Notes: a model not told the origin generated them from the letters alone. A DNA stretch of 38,399 bases from MGBC120314 sp051877855 (GCA_051877855.1 JBJEJH010000025.1:1-38399); one strand, 5' to 3'. Shown: positions 16,442-25,063, counted from the stretch's first letter. A program made the numbers and translations.

Positions 16442-16879
16442 TTATCCCTCTGAATGCTTGTCCTTCTTAAAAACCAAAAACTTACTCAAAATGTAATTGA
16501 CTACAGTAACCGTAACCATCGATACCATCAGTGCAATCAAATCATAAATTCCCATCAGTGTTACCATGACATACTTAATCAACATATCTAAGAACAATGT
16601 AATTACCCTTGATGAAGTAAAAGAAATAAATTCTTTTATCTTATTATCACTTTTACTCTTAAACACAAAACGACGGTTGGTAAAATATGCAAAAAGAACA
16701 CCTGCCACCCATTCAACAATATTTGCAATCTGTAATTCTATTGGTACGTTGACATCCAGAAATGTTCTTGTCACTGCAACATAGGCAATTAAACTAACCA
16801 AGGTGGTCAACACTCCAACCACCAGATAATTCCACAATTCCTCATACTTATGATATATTTCAATTATTTTTTTAACCAT
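16442..16879 (-). CDS. GtrA-family membrane protein
   Basis: A 145-residue protein with four membrane helices. It has the GtrA signature ending NIVEWVAGVLFAYFTNRRFV-F and, near the C-terminus, VVNYILSKFLVFKK. GtrA proteins are proposed to flip undecaprenyl-phosphate-linked sugars, or otherwise assist lipid-linked sugar transfer for cell-surface polysaccharides. No dedicated glycosyltransferase is adjacent; the nearest downstream gene is dnaE, 22 nt away, which is an unexpected partner. Upstream, 61 nt away, is a divergent PAP2 protein that may also act on lipid phosphates, so the two could share a role; that is inference. Confidence 0.9.
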   Translation of the reverse strand: MVKKIIEIYHKYEELWNYLVVGVLTTLVSLIAYVAVTRTFLDVNVPIELQIANIVEWVAGVLFAYFTNRRFVFKSKSDNKIKEFISFTSSRVITLFLDMLIKYVMVTLMGIYDLIALMVSMVTVTVVNYILSKFLVFKKDKHSEG

Positions 16880-16940
16880 TGTATATCTCCAAATTACGAC
16901 GTCTTTTTCACAACATCCAATTCTATTTTTCTAAAATCAA

Positions 16941-17387
16941 TTAAAAATTATAAACGGCAAAAGCCACTGCAATACCCAGCAACGCCCCCATCAAAACCTG
17001 TAACGGGGTATGTCCGAGATATTCCTTAAATTTCTTTTCCAACGGAATATCCGGTTGTAATGTTGTGGCAATCAAATTAATCCACCGGGCATGCTCTCCC
17101 GCTTCACGTCTTACATTCATCGCGTCGTACATAACAATAATGGCAAAGACTGCTGCCATAGCAAATTCATATCCACCCACACCATGATGTATTCCAACCG
17201 ACACCACCAGCGCACATACCGTTGCGGAGTGTGAGCTTGGCATTCCGCCACTTCCGAATAATCGTTCCGGATTAAATTCCTTCGTTGCAAGGAAATTAAT
17301 CAATGTCTTAATAATCTGTGCCAACGCCCAGGCCAGCACACTGCTCACCAATATTTCGTTGTGTCCTAACTGTACTAAATATTCCAT
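16941..17387 (-). CDS. Divergent PAP2-family membrane protein (DUF212)
   Basis: A 148-residue integral membrane protein. It carries GSGGMPSSHSATVCALVVSV, which corresponds to the PSGH-like PAP2 phosphatase motif, and downstream REAGEHARWIN and EYLGHTPLQVLMGALLGIAV, the GHTPLQV motif of the DUF212 group (YuiD-like). Four or five membrane helices are likely. PAP2 proteins dephosphorylate lipid phosphates such as undecaprenyl pyrophosphate, but for this divergent group activity has not been established to my knowledge. It stands alone between gatB and gtrA with modest spacing on both sides. Confidence 0.9.
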   Translation of the reverse strand: MEYLVQLGHNEILVSSVLAWALAQIIKTLINFLATKEFNPERLFGSGGMPSSHSATVCALVVSVGIHHGVGGYEFAMAAVFAIIVMYDAMNVRREAGEHARWINLIATTLQPDIPLEKKFKEYLGHTPLQVLMGALLGIAVAFAVYNF

Positions 17388-17449
17388 CTTTTCCGCCTTT
17401 TTTCAGATTCATCTTAAATTGATGGATCATCATTCAATCAGAAGATCAT

Positions 17450-17475
17450 GGGTGCAGCTTGTTACTTCTGCACCC
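17450..17475. other. Stem-loop between gatB and the DUF212 gene
   Basis: Perfect 8-bp stem GGGTGCAG and CTGCACCC with a 10-nt loop. On the minus strand, 31 nt after the gatB stop, it is not followed by a T-run, so it is a poor intrinsic terminator. It may be a 3'-end processing or stability element of the gatB message; no better terminator was seen before 17387. Confidence 0.4.
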
Positions 17476-17505
17476 TGTTTCATTTATATCCCAAAATTCG
17501 TTTGT

Positions 17506-18933
17506 TTATAAAATTTCTTTTAAAACTTTGTTGATCATTCCCGGATCAGCCTTTCCCTTCATGGCTTTCATGGTCTGACCTACCAGGAAACCAAGTGCCT
17601 TTTCCTTTCCACTACGGTAGTCTGCAACAGACTGTGGGTTTGCCGCCACGATTTCCTCAACAACTGAGCGCAGTGCACCCTCATCATGAACCGTCTTAAG
17701 GCCCTTTTCCTCAACATATTTCTCCGGATCTACATCCTCGGTAAACATCACCGTGAATACATCCTTTGCAACATTCGTATTAATTGCACCGGAATCCACC
17801 AGTTCAATAAGTTTTGCAAGATTTTCCGGCGAAAATGTAAGATCCTCCGGTTCCATATCCTTATCCTTCATGAGACGCATAGTCTCACCCATTAACCAGT
17901 TGGATACCTTCTTTGGCTTATTACAGATTGCTGTAGTTTCCTCAAAGATATCTGCCATTTTCTTGGATGCGGTAATAATATCTGCATCGTATTCCGGAAT
18001 CTCGAAATCAGTCTTATATCTGGCTTTCTTCTCATCCCGGAATTCCGGCTGTGCCGCCTTCACACGATTATACCACTCATCGTCGATCACTACCGGTACA
18101 AGATCCGGCTCCGGAAAATAACGGTAATCCTGTGCATCTTCCTTCGAACGCATTGCATAGGAATATTCCTTGTTATCATCCCATCTTCTGGTCTCCTGAA
18201 CCACCTGCTGTCCTGACTCAATCAAATCGATCTGACGATTTTTCTCTCCCTCAATCGCTCTTGCAATCGCCTTAAAGGAGTTCAGATTCTTCATCTCGGT
18301 CCTGGTGCCAAACTCCGTAGAACCTACTTCACGGACCGACAAGTTCACATCCGCTCTCATGGAACCTTCCTGTAACTTACAATCGGAAGCACCAAGATAC
18401 TGAATGATTAATCTCAACTTATCAAGATATGCGATAACCTCCTCAGCCGAACGCATATCCGGCTCAGAAACGATCTCAATCAATGGTACACCGGAACGAT
18501 TGAAGTCTACTAAAGAACAATCCTCCCAATCGTCATGTACCAATTTACCGGCATCTTCCTCCATATGAATCTCATGGATTCGAACAACCTTCTTACCGGC
18601 CTTGGTCTCAATCTCAATACCACCATTGCGGCAGATCGGATAATACAACTGTGAGATCTGATAATTCTGTGGGTTATCCGGATAAAAATAATTCTTACGG
18701 TCAAAAATATTCTTTCTCGTGATATCACAATTGGTTGCAATACCAACTGCCATAGCATACTCTACCACCTGCTTATTTAACACCGGCAAAGAACCCGGCA
18801 TACCTGTACACACAGGACAGGTATGGGTATTAGGGGCACCACCGAAAGCAGTAGAACAAGAACAGAAAATCTTGGTTTTTGTTGCCAGTTCCACATGAAC
18901 TTCCAATCCAATGACTGTTTCATATTGTTTCAT
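17506..18933 (-). CDS. gatB: Asp-tRNA(Asn)/Glu-tRNA(Gln) amidotransferase subunit B
   Basis: GatB binds the misacylated tRNA, phosphorylates the Asp or Glu side chain with ATP, and amidates it with ammonia from GatA. The 475-residue protein begins MKQYETVIGLEVHVELATKT. It has the Cys cluster CSCSTAFGGAPNTHTCPVC, IHMEEDAGKLVHD, VDFNRSGVPLIEIVSEPDMR, the helical domain and the C-terminal YqeY-like tail (GFLVGQTMKAMKGKADPGMI). The ATG at 18933 is chosen; the open frame extends upstream to 19098 inside gatA and those residues are not GatB-like. It begins 13 nt after gatA, last in aspS-gatC-gatA-gatB. Confidence 0.96.
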   Translation of the reverse strand: MKQYETVIGLEVHVELATKTKIFCSCSTAFGGAPNTHTCPVCTGMPGSLPVLNKQVVEYAMAVGIATNCDITRKNIFDRKNYFYPDNPQNYQISQLYYPICRNGGIEIETKAGKKVVRIHEIHMEEDAGKLVHDDWEDCSLVDFNRSGVPLIEIVSEPDMRSAEEVIAYLDKLRLIIQYLGASDCKLQEGSMRADVNLSVREVGSTEFGTRTEMKNLNSFKAIARAIEGEKNRQIDLIESGQQVVQETRRWDDNKEYSYAMRSKEDAQDYRYFPEPDLVPVVIDDEWYNRVKAAQPEFRDEKKARYKTDFEIPEYDADIITASKKMADIFEETTAICNKPKKVSNWLMGETMRLMKDKDMEPEDLTFSPENLAKLIELVDSGAINTNVAKDVFTVMFTEDVDPEKYVEEKGLKTVHDEGALRSVVEEIVAANPQSVADYRSGKEKALGFLVGQTMKAMKGKADPGMINKVLKEIL

Positions 18934-18946
18934 CTTTCTCTGCCTC

Positions 18947-20416
18947 CTAATCCATCTTTTTTGCAGCCTCAGGGCGCTCATATTTTCTGGTCTGCTCATA
19001 GGAATAAGCCGCACGAATAAGGGTCTTTTCCTTGAAGCAATCCCCGATGAACTGTACACCGATCGGTAATCCCTTGCTGTCGATTCCGCATGGAACACTC
19101 ATTCCCGGAAGTCCTGCAAGATTAACGGAAATCGTGTAAATATCACCAAGATACATCTTAATCGGATCGGACAGGGACTCTCCAAGCTTTGGTGCCGTGG
19201 TAGGTGCTGCGGGTCCGAGAATAATATCATACTGAGCAAATGCCTTGTCAAAGGCCTGCTTAATTAACGCCTTGGTCTTCAATGCCTTTAGGTAATATGC
19301 ATCATAGTATCCTGAACTTAAAACAAAGGATCCTAACATAATTCTACGCTTTACTTCTGCACCGAATCCCTCGGAACGAGTCTTCTTGTACATGTTGTGC
19401 AGTCCGTCAAAATCCGCTGTACGATAGCCGTACTTTACACCGTCAAAACGAGCCAGATTCGAACTTGCTTCTGCCGATGCAATAACATAATAAGCCGGAA
19501 TCGCATACTCCACTAAGCTCAAATCAAATTCTTCCACGATAGCGCCCTTTTCTTCCAGCTTCTTTGCAACATTAAGAACCGCTTCCTTTACTTCCGGATC
19601 AAGACCTTCCCCAAAGTAATCTCTCGGAATACCAATCTTAAGTCCCTTCACATCATCAACCAATGCAGAAGTAAAATCATAATCCTCTCTCTTTACCGAA
19701 GTGGAATCCTTCGGATCATGGGATGCAATCACCTCTAAGATTGTAGCGCAGTCCGTAACATCCTTGGCAATCGGTCCGATCTGATCCAAGGAAGAACCAT
19801 AGGCAATCAATCCATAACGAGATACCGTTCCATAGGTTGGTTTCATACCGGTCACACCACAGAAAGAACTTGGCTGACGAATGGATCCACCGGTATCCGA
19901 ACCCAGTGCATAGAAACATTCCTCTGCTGCTACTGCCGCCGCAGACCCACCGGAAGATCCTCCCGGGACATGTTCTGCATTCCAAGGATTTCTTGTTACA
20001 CCATAGGCAGATGTCTCTGTGGTACTACCCATGGCGAATTCATCCATATTGGTCTTTCCTAAGATTACCGCTCCTGCCTTCTCAAGATTCAATACCGCCT
20101 CCGAGGTAAAGGTCGGCTCAAAATTTCCCAAAATCTTCGAACTACATGTGGTAAGAAGACCTTTTGTACACATATTGTCCTTAATTGCCACCGGCACACC
20201 GGCAAGAGGTCCTGTCAGTTCTTTGGCATCAATCTGCTTCTGAACCTCAGCTGCTCTTTTAAGGGCACCCTCGCGGTCAACCGTCACATAACAATTAAAC
20301 TCTTTTTCCTGTTTTTCAATCTGATCCAAAGCAGCCTTGGTTGCTTCCTCTACTGTAACCTCTCCTGCCTTGATCTTCTTGCCGAGTTCCACGGCAGTCA
20401 AACTCATCAAATTCAC
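18947..20416 (-). CDS. gatA: Asp-tRNA(Asn)/Glu-tRNA(Gln) amidotransferase subunit A
   Basis: GatA hydrolyses glutamine (or asparagine) and channels ammonia to GatB. The 489-residue amidase-signature protein has all three catalytic residues: Lys79 (PVAIKDN), Ser154 (PGGSSGGSAAAVAA) and Ser178 (GSDTGGSIRQPSSFCG). The start is a GTG at 20416 with GAGGAGG about 8 nt upstream; the ATG three codons in has poorer spacing. It lies 17 nt after gatC and 13 nt before gatB. Its presence with aspS implies tRNA-dependent Asn formation, and probably Gln too in organisms without GlnRS. Confidence 0.97.
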   Translation of the reverse strand: MNLMSLTAVELGKKIKAGEVTVEEATKAALDQIEKQEKEFNCYVTVDREGALKRAAEVQKQIDAKELTGPLAGVPVAIKDNMCTKGLLTTCSSKILGNFEPTFTSEAVLNLEKAGAVILGKTNMDEFAMGSTTETSAYGVTRNPWNAEHVPGGSSGGSAAAVAAEECFYALGSDTGGSIRQPSSFCGVTGMKPTYGTVSRYGLIAYGSSLDQIGPIAKDVTDCATILEVIASHDPKDSTSVKREDYDFTSALVDDVKGLKIGIPRDYFGEGLDPEVKEAVLNVAKKLEEKGAIVEEFDLSLVEYAIPAYYVIASAEASSNLARFDGVKYGYRTADFDGLHNMYKKTRSEGFGAEVKRRIMLGSFVLSSGYYDAYYLKALKTKALIKQAFDKAFAQYDIILGPAAPTTAPKLGESLSDPIKMYLGDIYTISVNLAGLPGMSVPCGIDSKGLPIGVQFIGDCFKEKTLIRAAYSYEQTRKYERPEAAKKMD

Positions 20417-20433
20417 TATTTCTGCCTCCTCGC

Positions 20434-20727
20434 TTAATCCACCGTCTTTGGAACCATAAAGCTTCCATCCTTACTCTCCGGGGCATTGGCAATAATATTC
20501 TCACGATCATCGCCATTTACCACCACATCTTCACGGAATACATTGTTCACCGCAAAGACATGGGACATTGGCTCTACCCCATCCGTATTCAACTCATTTA
20601 ACATATCGATGTAGTCCAGCATATTTGTCATGTCCTTCTTTGCCTGCTCTTTTTCCTCTGCAGACAATTCCAGTTTTGCAAGAATACCGACATAATCAAT
20701 TGTAGCATCATCAATCACGTTCGCCAT
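20434..20727 (-). CDS. gatC: Asp-tRNA(Asn)/Glu-tRNA(Gln) amidotransferase subunit C
   Basis: GatC is the small belt-like subunit that holds GatA and GatB together. The 97-residue protein shows the typical VDYVGILAKLELSAEEKEQA-like N-terminal helix (here IDYVGILAKL), MLDYIDMLNELNTDGVEPM, and the C-terminal REDVV and ENIIANAPESKDGSFMVPK segments. It stands 24 nt after aspS and 17 nt before gatA with an AAGGAGA ribosome site, so it is fully within the operon. Confidence 0.95.
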   Translation of the reverse strand: MANVIDDATIDYVGILAKLELSAEEKEQAKKDMTNMLDYIDMLNELNTDGVEPMSHVFAVNNVFREDVVVNGDDRENIIANAPESKDGSFMVPKTVD

Positions 20728-20751
20728 ATTTCTTCTCCTTACATGATCCGA

Positions 20752-22497
20752 TTAATCTCTTACTTTGATATGAACTTCTCTCAACTGCTGCTCCGTTACC
20801 TCATTTGGCGCACCGCACATCAGATCCTGTGCTGTACCGCTCATTGGGAATGCAATTACTTCACGGATATTTTCTTCATTTCTAAGAAGCATGATCATTC
20901 GATCTACACCAGGCGCCATACCGGCATGTGGTGGTGCACCGAACTGGAATGCATTGTATAAAGCACCAAACTTCGCCTTCAATACCTCTTCGTCATAACC
21001 TGCAATTTCAAATGCCTTAACCATAATCTGCATATCATGATTACGAACGGCACCGGATGAAAGCTCGACACCGTTACATACGATATCGTACTGGTAAGCA
21101 AGGATATCCAACGGATCCTTTGTATTGAGCGCTTCCAGACCACCCTGTGGCATAGAGAACGGATTGTGCGTAAATCCAATCTGCTTGGTATCCGGATCTT
21201 TCTCATACATCGGAAAATCATTTACATAACAGAAACGGTATGCGTTCTTCTCGATTAATCCCAGTTTTTCACCTAATTCGTTACGAATCATACCTGCATA
21301 GTACGCAGCTCTCTCTTCCTTATCTGCCATGAAGAAAATGGTATCTCCGGCAGAAAGCCCTGCAAGTTCCAAAAATTCCTTCTTCATCTCATCCGGAATG
21401 AACTTATCGATCGGTCCCTTGTATGAAAGATCTTCCAACACTTCAAGATAACCAAGTCCGCCCATACCAAGGTCGGTGGCAAACTTCAACAACTTCTCGT
21501 GGAAGCCCTTGGACATATCTGCATGAACCTTAATTGCACGGATGGTCTTTCCGATAAACGGCTTAAAGGTACACTTCTGGAAGAAGTCTGTTACATCAAT
21601 AATACGAAGTGGATTACGAAGATCCGGCTTATCGGATCCGAACTCCAGCATTGCCTGCTTGTAACTGATAATCGGATAAGGTGCCTTGGTAACTTCAAAT
21701 CCTTCCGGAGCAAACTTTTCAAATGTTGCTGTAAGGATTTCCTCGCCAACCTTAAATACATCTTCCTGTGTTGCAAAACTCATTTCAAAATCTAACTGAT
21801 AGAATTCTCCCGGTGAACGGTCTGCTCTCGCATCCTCATCACGGAAACAAGGTGCAATCTGGAAATACTTATCAAAACCGGACACCATGAGAAGCTGCTT
21901 ATACTGCTGTGGTGCCTGTGGCAACGCATAAAACTTTCCCTTATATTTTCTTGAAGGTACGATATAGTCTCTTGCGCCCTCCGGTGAAGAAGCACAAAGG
22001 ATTGGGGTCTGAATCTCTAAAAATCCCATCTCGGTCATCTTCTGACGAAGGAATGCGATAACCTGTGAACGGAAAATAATATTGTCCTTCACCTTCTGGT
22101 TTCTAAGATCTAAGTAACGATACTTCAGTCTCATATCCTCCCGCACTTCCTTGGAAGTCATTACTTCGAACGGAAGGGCAGTATATACCTGACCAAGGGT
22201 GTCAATTTTCTTCGCATCCAGCTCAATGGTTCCTGATGGAATCTTAGGATTGTAGGTCTCCTCATCTCTCTTTTCCATCACACCCTCAACACTGATACAT
22301 TCTTCCTTCTTAATACCTTTGAGTAACTCCGGATCACGAATAACCACCTGAAGCACACCATACATATCCCGAAGATCGATAAATGATACTCCTCCATGAT
22401 CACGGATATTCTCCACCCAACCGGCAACCTTCAAGGTACTGCCGATATCCTGTTCACTGACATTGTTCAATGTTCTGTCTCTGTAAACGCCTGACAT
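20752..22497 (-). CDS. aspS: Aspartyl-tRNA synthetase, bacterial type, probably non-discriminating
   Basis: This enzyme charges tRNA-Asp with Asp, and in the non-discriminating form also makes Asp-tRNA(Asn) for GatCAB. The 581-residue protein has the N-terminal OB-fold anticodon domain (LKVAGWVENIRDHGGVSFID), class II motifs (GFLEIQTPILCASSPEGARD; CFRDEDARADRSPGEFYQLD; GMAPGVDRMIMLL) and the bacterial GAD insertion. In the loop that reads the third anticodon base, this protein has His34 in RDHGGV, as in known non-discriminating bacterial enzymes; discriminating E. coli has Leu (RDLGSL). It leads the operon with gatCAB behind a T-box. GGAGG lies 6 nt before the ATG. Confidence 0.95.
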   Translation of the reverse strand: MSGVYRDRTLNNVSEQDIGSTLKVAGWVENIRDHGGVSFIDLRDMYGVLQVVIRDPELLKGIKKEECISVEGVMEKRDEETYNPKIPSGTIELDAKKIDTLGQVYTALPFEVMTSKEVREDMRLKYRYLDLRNQKVKDNIIFRSQVIAFLRQKMTEMGFLEIQTPILCASSPEGARDYIVPSRKYKGKFYALPQAPQQYKQLLMVSGFDKYFQIAPCFRDEDARADRSPGEFYQLDFEMSFATQEDVFKVGEEILTATFEKFAPEGFEVTKAPYPIISYKQAMLEFGSDKPDLRNPLRIIDVTDFFQKCTFKPFIGKTIRAIKVHADMSKGFHEKLLKFATDLGMGGLGYLEVLEDLSYKGPIDKFIPDEMKKEFLELAGLSAGDTIFFMADKEERAAYYAGMIRNELGEKLGLIEKNAYRFCYVNDFPMYEKDPDTKQIGFTHNPFSMPQGGLEALNTKDPLDILAYQYDIVCNGVELSSGAVRNHDMQIMVKAFEIAGYDEEVLKAKFGALYNAFQFGAPPHAGMAPGVDRMIMLLRNEENIREVIAFPMSGTAQDLMCGAPNEVTEQQLREVHIKVRD

Positions 22498-22571
22498 TTG
22501 ATTCCTCCTAAATAAATAAAAAATAATTGTAATGGTTCCGAAAAATTTTATTCTCTTCTAGGATTATTCCC

Positions 22572-22880
22572 TAAAAAATAAAAAAGTCCCGGAATAAATG
22601 AATATTCCGGGACGGATTCACTATAAAGCAACCCGCGGTACCACCCGCCTTGAATGGGACAAACAATTCGTCCATTCCGCTCAATACACTTAACGCGTGT
22701 TCACGTGCAAACCTACCCGCAGAACCACCGGCCACAAATATCCGCAGCCTTCGCAACACTGTTTTCAGAATGCCTGCTCCGGAGTGTTCCCTCCTCTAAT
22801 TCCTCCAGGATGCTTCCAGTCCATGACATCCATTCCCTGTCGAGTTCCATAAAATCGAGTCTCCTTCAACGCATTTAACA
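22572..22880 (-). promoter_or_regulatory. T-box riboswitch leader of aspS-gatCAB, specifier GAAC
   Basis: On the minus strand the leader begins near 22880. It holds Stem I, with an AGGGA bulge and a GGATG/CATCC apical helix. The T-box sequence GGGTGGTACCGCGGGT is at 22646-22631, and a terminator (GTCCCGGAAT paired with ATTCCGGGAC, then TTTTTTATTTTTT) is at 22613-22572. On the 3' side of Stem I, between a CTC:GAG helix and a GGAG:CTCC helix, lies GGGAACACTCC (22791-22781). Its GAACA contains AAC (Asn) followed by the purine expected after a specifier, overlapped by GAA (Glu). Uncharged tRNA would stabilise the antiterminator and turn on the operon. The class is certain; the specifier assignment is by manual folding. 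Confidence 0.93.
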
Positions 22881-22885
22881 GTACT

Positions 22886-22914
22886 ATAGTACCACAACCA
22901 CACTTTCTTTGCAA
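22886..22914 (-). promoter_or_regulatory. Sigma-A promoter of the T-box/aspS operon
   Basis: Minus strand: TTGCAA (22914-22909), 17-nt spacer, TACTAT (22891-22886). This places the transcript start at about 22879, just ahead of Stem I. Confidence 0.7.
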
Positions 22915-23051
22915 GCACAAAACAACGATTGCAATTTTACTCATCATCTAATTATTTGTATCAAATCCGCCGATATATCTTATGTCAGTTAAGTTGCCTA
23001 ATCTTACTGTCATCTGTTAGCGCCTCATCCAGAGAAAGGGGCAATCAATTT

Positions 23052-24194
23052 ATGGTCATTTCATCCAGCGATGTTTCCATGAACTCCACAAGAAGTTATC
23101 AGCGAAACATGAAGGGTCAAACCACGACCACAAGGTGGCAGATGTTGAATCCATCCAACATAAACTCCACCACACTCAGTTATTCCTATAGCTATAAGGA
23201 GGAATCTTTGTATAACAATTACAATGATTTTGCCAAAAGCTTAGGAAATATCAATCATAATTCCACACAGGATTACAGTAATACCTCCGGTGGAATCAGC
23301 GAAATTCGTCCAACACAGGACAATCCTCTTGCCGACTTAAAAGAATACACATCCAGAACTCTGCTCATGCTCCTGGATATGCTCTACAGGGCAAAAGGCT
23401 TGACACAAGACCGCATGGGAGAATACAATTATTACAATTCGTCCCCTGTCCAATTACGAGCCGAACCAATTTACACAGATATTTCATCCGTTCTCGGTTC
23501 TGCTTCTGCCTCCGGCACCATATGGAACCAGGTTACGGACACCTATTGTTCATTGGAAGAAAGCGAGACAACCACCTTTGCATCAACCGGAACCGCAATC
23601 ACTGCAGATGGACGAAAAATTGAATTCGACGTTTCTTTTACCATGTCCCGCAACTTTAAGGCCGAATATCAATCTTCGGCATTTACGCAGTACGAACAGG
23701 TATTAACCGATCCTTTAGTAATCCATCTCGATTCAAATCCGCCGTCAATAGGAACTCAGACGTTTTTCTTTGACATCGATTGTGACGGAACACAGGATGA
23801 GATTTCCACACTCGGCGCCGGTGCAGGTTTTCTTGCGCTGGATCAAAATGGTGACGGAATCATCAACGATGGCAGTGAACTCTTCGGCACCCGAAGCGGC
23901 AATGGTTTTAATGACCTTGCCCAATACGATGACGACGGTAATGGGTGGATCGATGAGGCTGATAAAGTTTATAAACTTCTAAAGGTTTGGATCAAGGATG
24001 AACAGGGAAAGGATCAACTCCTCTCTCTTAAAGATGCCGATGTGGGAGCCATATACCTTGGCAGCAGTAGCACCCGCTTTTCCCTCACAGACAGCGACAA
24101 CAACTTAAATGGGTTGGTACGCAGCAGTGGCATCTACCTCAAAGAAAGCGGAGGTAGCGGACACATCTCCCAAATCGATCTTGCAAAACACTAG
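23052..24194 (+). CDS. EF-hand-type calcium-binding protein of unknown function
   Basis: A 380-residue protein beginning MVISSSDVSMNSTRSYQRNM. The N-terminal half is rich in Ser, Thr, Asn and Tyr. The C-terminal half has FDIDCDGTQDE (about 240-250) and two Asp-rich loops of the EF-hand or dockerin kind: LDQNGDGIINDGSELFG (about 263-279) and YDDDGNGWIDEAD (about 292-304). These are followed by KVWIKDEQGKDQLLSL and VGAIYLGSSST. I recognise the block as one seen in hypothetical proteins of clostridia and gamma-proteobacteria, but know no function. The ATG at 23052 (GAAAGGGG 10 nt upstream) is preferred to a TTG at 22929 that has no ribosome site. No signal peptide is evident. A C39-like peptidase gene follows 15 nt downstream. 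Confidence 0.75.
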   Translation: MVISSSDVSMNSTRSYQRNMKGQTTTTRWQMLNPSNINSTTLSYSYSYKEESLYNNYNDFAKSLGNINHNSTQDYSNTSGGISEIRPTQDNPLADLKEYTSRTLLMLLDMLYRAKGLTQDRMGEYNYYNSSPVQLRAEPIYTDISSVLGSASASGTIWNQVTDTYCSLEESETTTFASTGTAITADGRKIEFDVSFTMSRNFKAEYQSSAFTQYEQVLTDPLVIHLDSNPPSIGTQTFFFDIDCDGTQDEISTLGAGAGFLALDQNGDGIINDGSELFGTRSGNGFNDLAQYDDDGNGWIDEADKVYKLLKVWIKDEQGKDQLLSLKDADVGAIYLGSSSTRFSLTDSDNNLNGLVRSSGIYLKESGGSGHISQIDLAKH

Positions 24195-24209
24195 AAGGAG
24201 ACAACTCAT

Positions 24210-24977
24210 ATGTACCGCAAAGTTATTTCCTTGATTATCATTGTTATTGCGGCAGTTTTCTTTGTGATGTTCGGGTCCATTCATATCATCAGCCCCGAAT
24301 CTCAGGAAATTACGATAAATTCTACACCTGTTATAGAAACATTGCCGGCAGATTTCAATAATGATCATTCTGAAAAATATGATTTTATAAAATTTCGTTC
24401 CGATCATATATTGGCCATCGATCCAATCCTACAGACACCAAAGTATCCCACCGGATGTGAGATCACTTCTGTAGCCATGGCTCTAACCTATATCACACAG
24501 AATGAAGTAGATATCGACCTTTTGATCGATAATTACCTGCCTTTCACAACTGAGGGTAATTTTGTGGAGGGATTCATCGGCGATCCCCGTTCTGTTGACG
24601 GAGGCGGCTGTTATCCTCCGGCTATCGTCAAATGCATCAATGACTATCTGGGCGATAACAATATCAATCTGCATGCCTTTGACGCCAGCGGAATCACTAT
24701 CGATGTTATCAGAGACTATCTTGATAAGGGTTTTCCGTTACTGATGTGGACCACCATGTATATGGGAGAACCCCGATATGTGGATCACACTGCCACTCAT
24801 AACAACCGGACCTGGCAATGGTACGTGGATGAACACTGCGTTCTGGTGATTGGATATGATTCAAAGCGCAATGTCCTGATCATCAACGATCCGCTATTAG
24901 GAGAAGTGGAACGTGACATTGAAGATTTCATGGAAATATCGGATTACATAGGAAACCTTGCGGTTGTAATTTTCTAA
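24210..24977 (+). CDS. Membrane-anchored C39-like cysteine peptidase
   Basis: A 255-residue protein with an N-terminal membrane anchor or signal (about 5-24, VISLIIIVIAAVFFVMFGSI), so the body is extracytoplasmic. The papain-like C39 fold is shown by YPTGCEITSVAMAL with Cys83, DEHCVLVIGYD with His209, and NDPLLG with Asn226-Asp227, which fit the catalytic triad. This is the peptidase_C39_2 group, stand-alone and not fused to an ABC transporter. It lies 15 nt after the EF-hand-type protein gene and before a strong bidirectional terminator, so the two form a two-gene unit. The neighbouring Ca-binding-type protein could be its substrate or partner; this is inference. Confidence 0.82.
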   Translation: MYRKVISLIIIVIAAVFFVMFGSIHIISPESQEITINSTPVIETLPADFNNDHSEKYDFIKFRSDHILAIDPILQTPKYPTGCEITSVAMALTYITQNEVDIDLLIDNYLPFTTEGNFVEGFIGDPRSVDGGGCYPPAIVKCINDYLGDNNINLHAFDASGITIDVIRDYLDKGFPLLMWTTMYMGEPRYVDHTATHNNRTWQWYVDEHCVLVIGYDSKRNVLIINDPLLGEVERDIEDFMEISDYIGNLAVVIF

Positions 24978-24984
24978 TTAAATA

Positions 24985-25063
24985 AAACCCCGGCACCTTA
25001 TTGTTTTAAACCTCTGTGCTTACCTTCATCGGTTGACACATAAACAATAAAGTACCGGGGTTT
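24985..25063. terminator. Bidirectional terminator between the C39 peptidase gene and thiT
   Basis: Arms AAACCCCGGCACCTTATTG... (24985-25006) and its near-perfect reverse complement (25042-25063) form a 22-bp stem with two G-U-type differences and a 35-nt loop. T- and A-rich flanks on both sides serve both convergent genes. Confidence 0.85.

Noticed and set aside
17450..17475. Intrinsic terminator of gatB.
   Set aside because: The stem is perfect but no T-run follows on the minus strand, so it is listed only as a stem-loop.
22580..22920. Small minus-strand ORFs (60-62 codons) in the T-box leader.
   Set aside because: They lie in structured leader RNA, lack ribosome sites and have no protein-like composition.
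22929..23051. Longer N-terminus of the EF-hand-type protein from a TTG, containing a signal-like hydrophobic stretch.
   Set aside because: No ribosome site precedes the TTG, the stretch overlaps the T-box promoter region, and a good site precedes the ATG at 23052.
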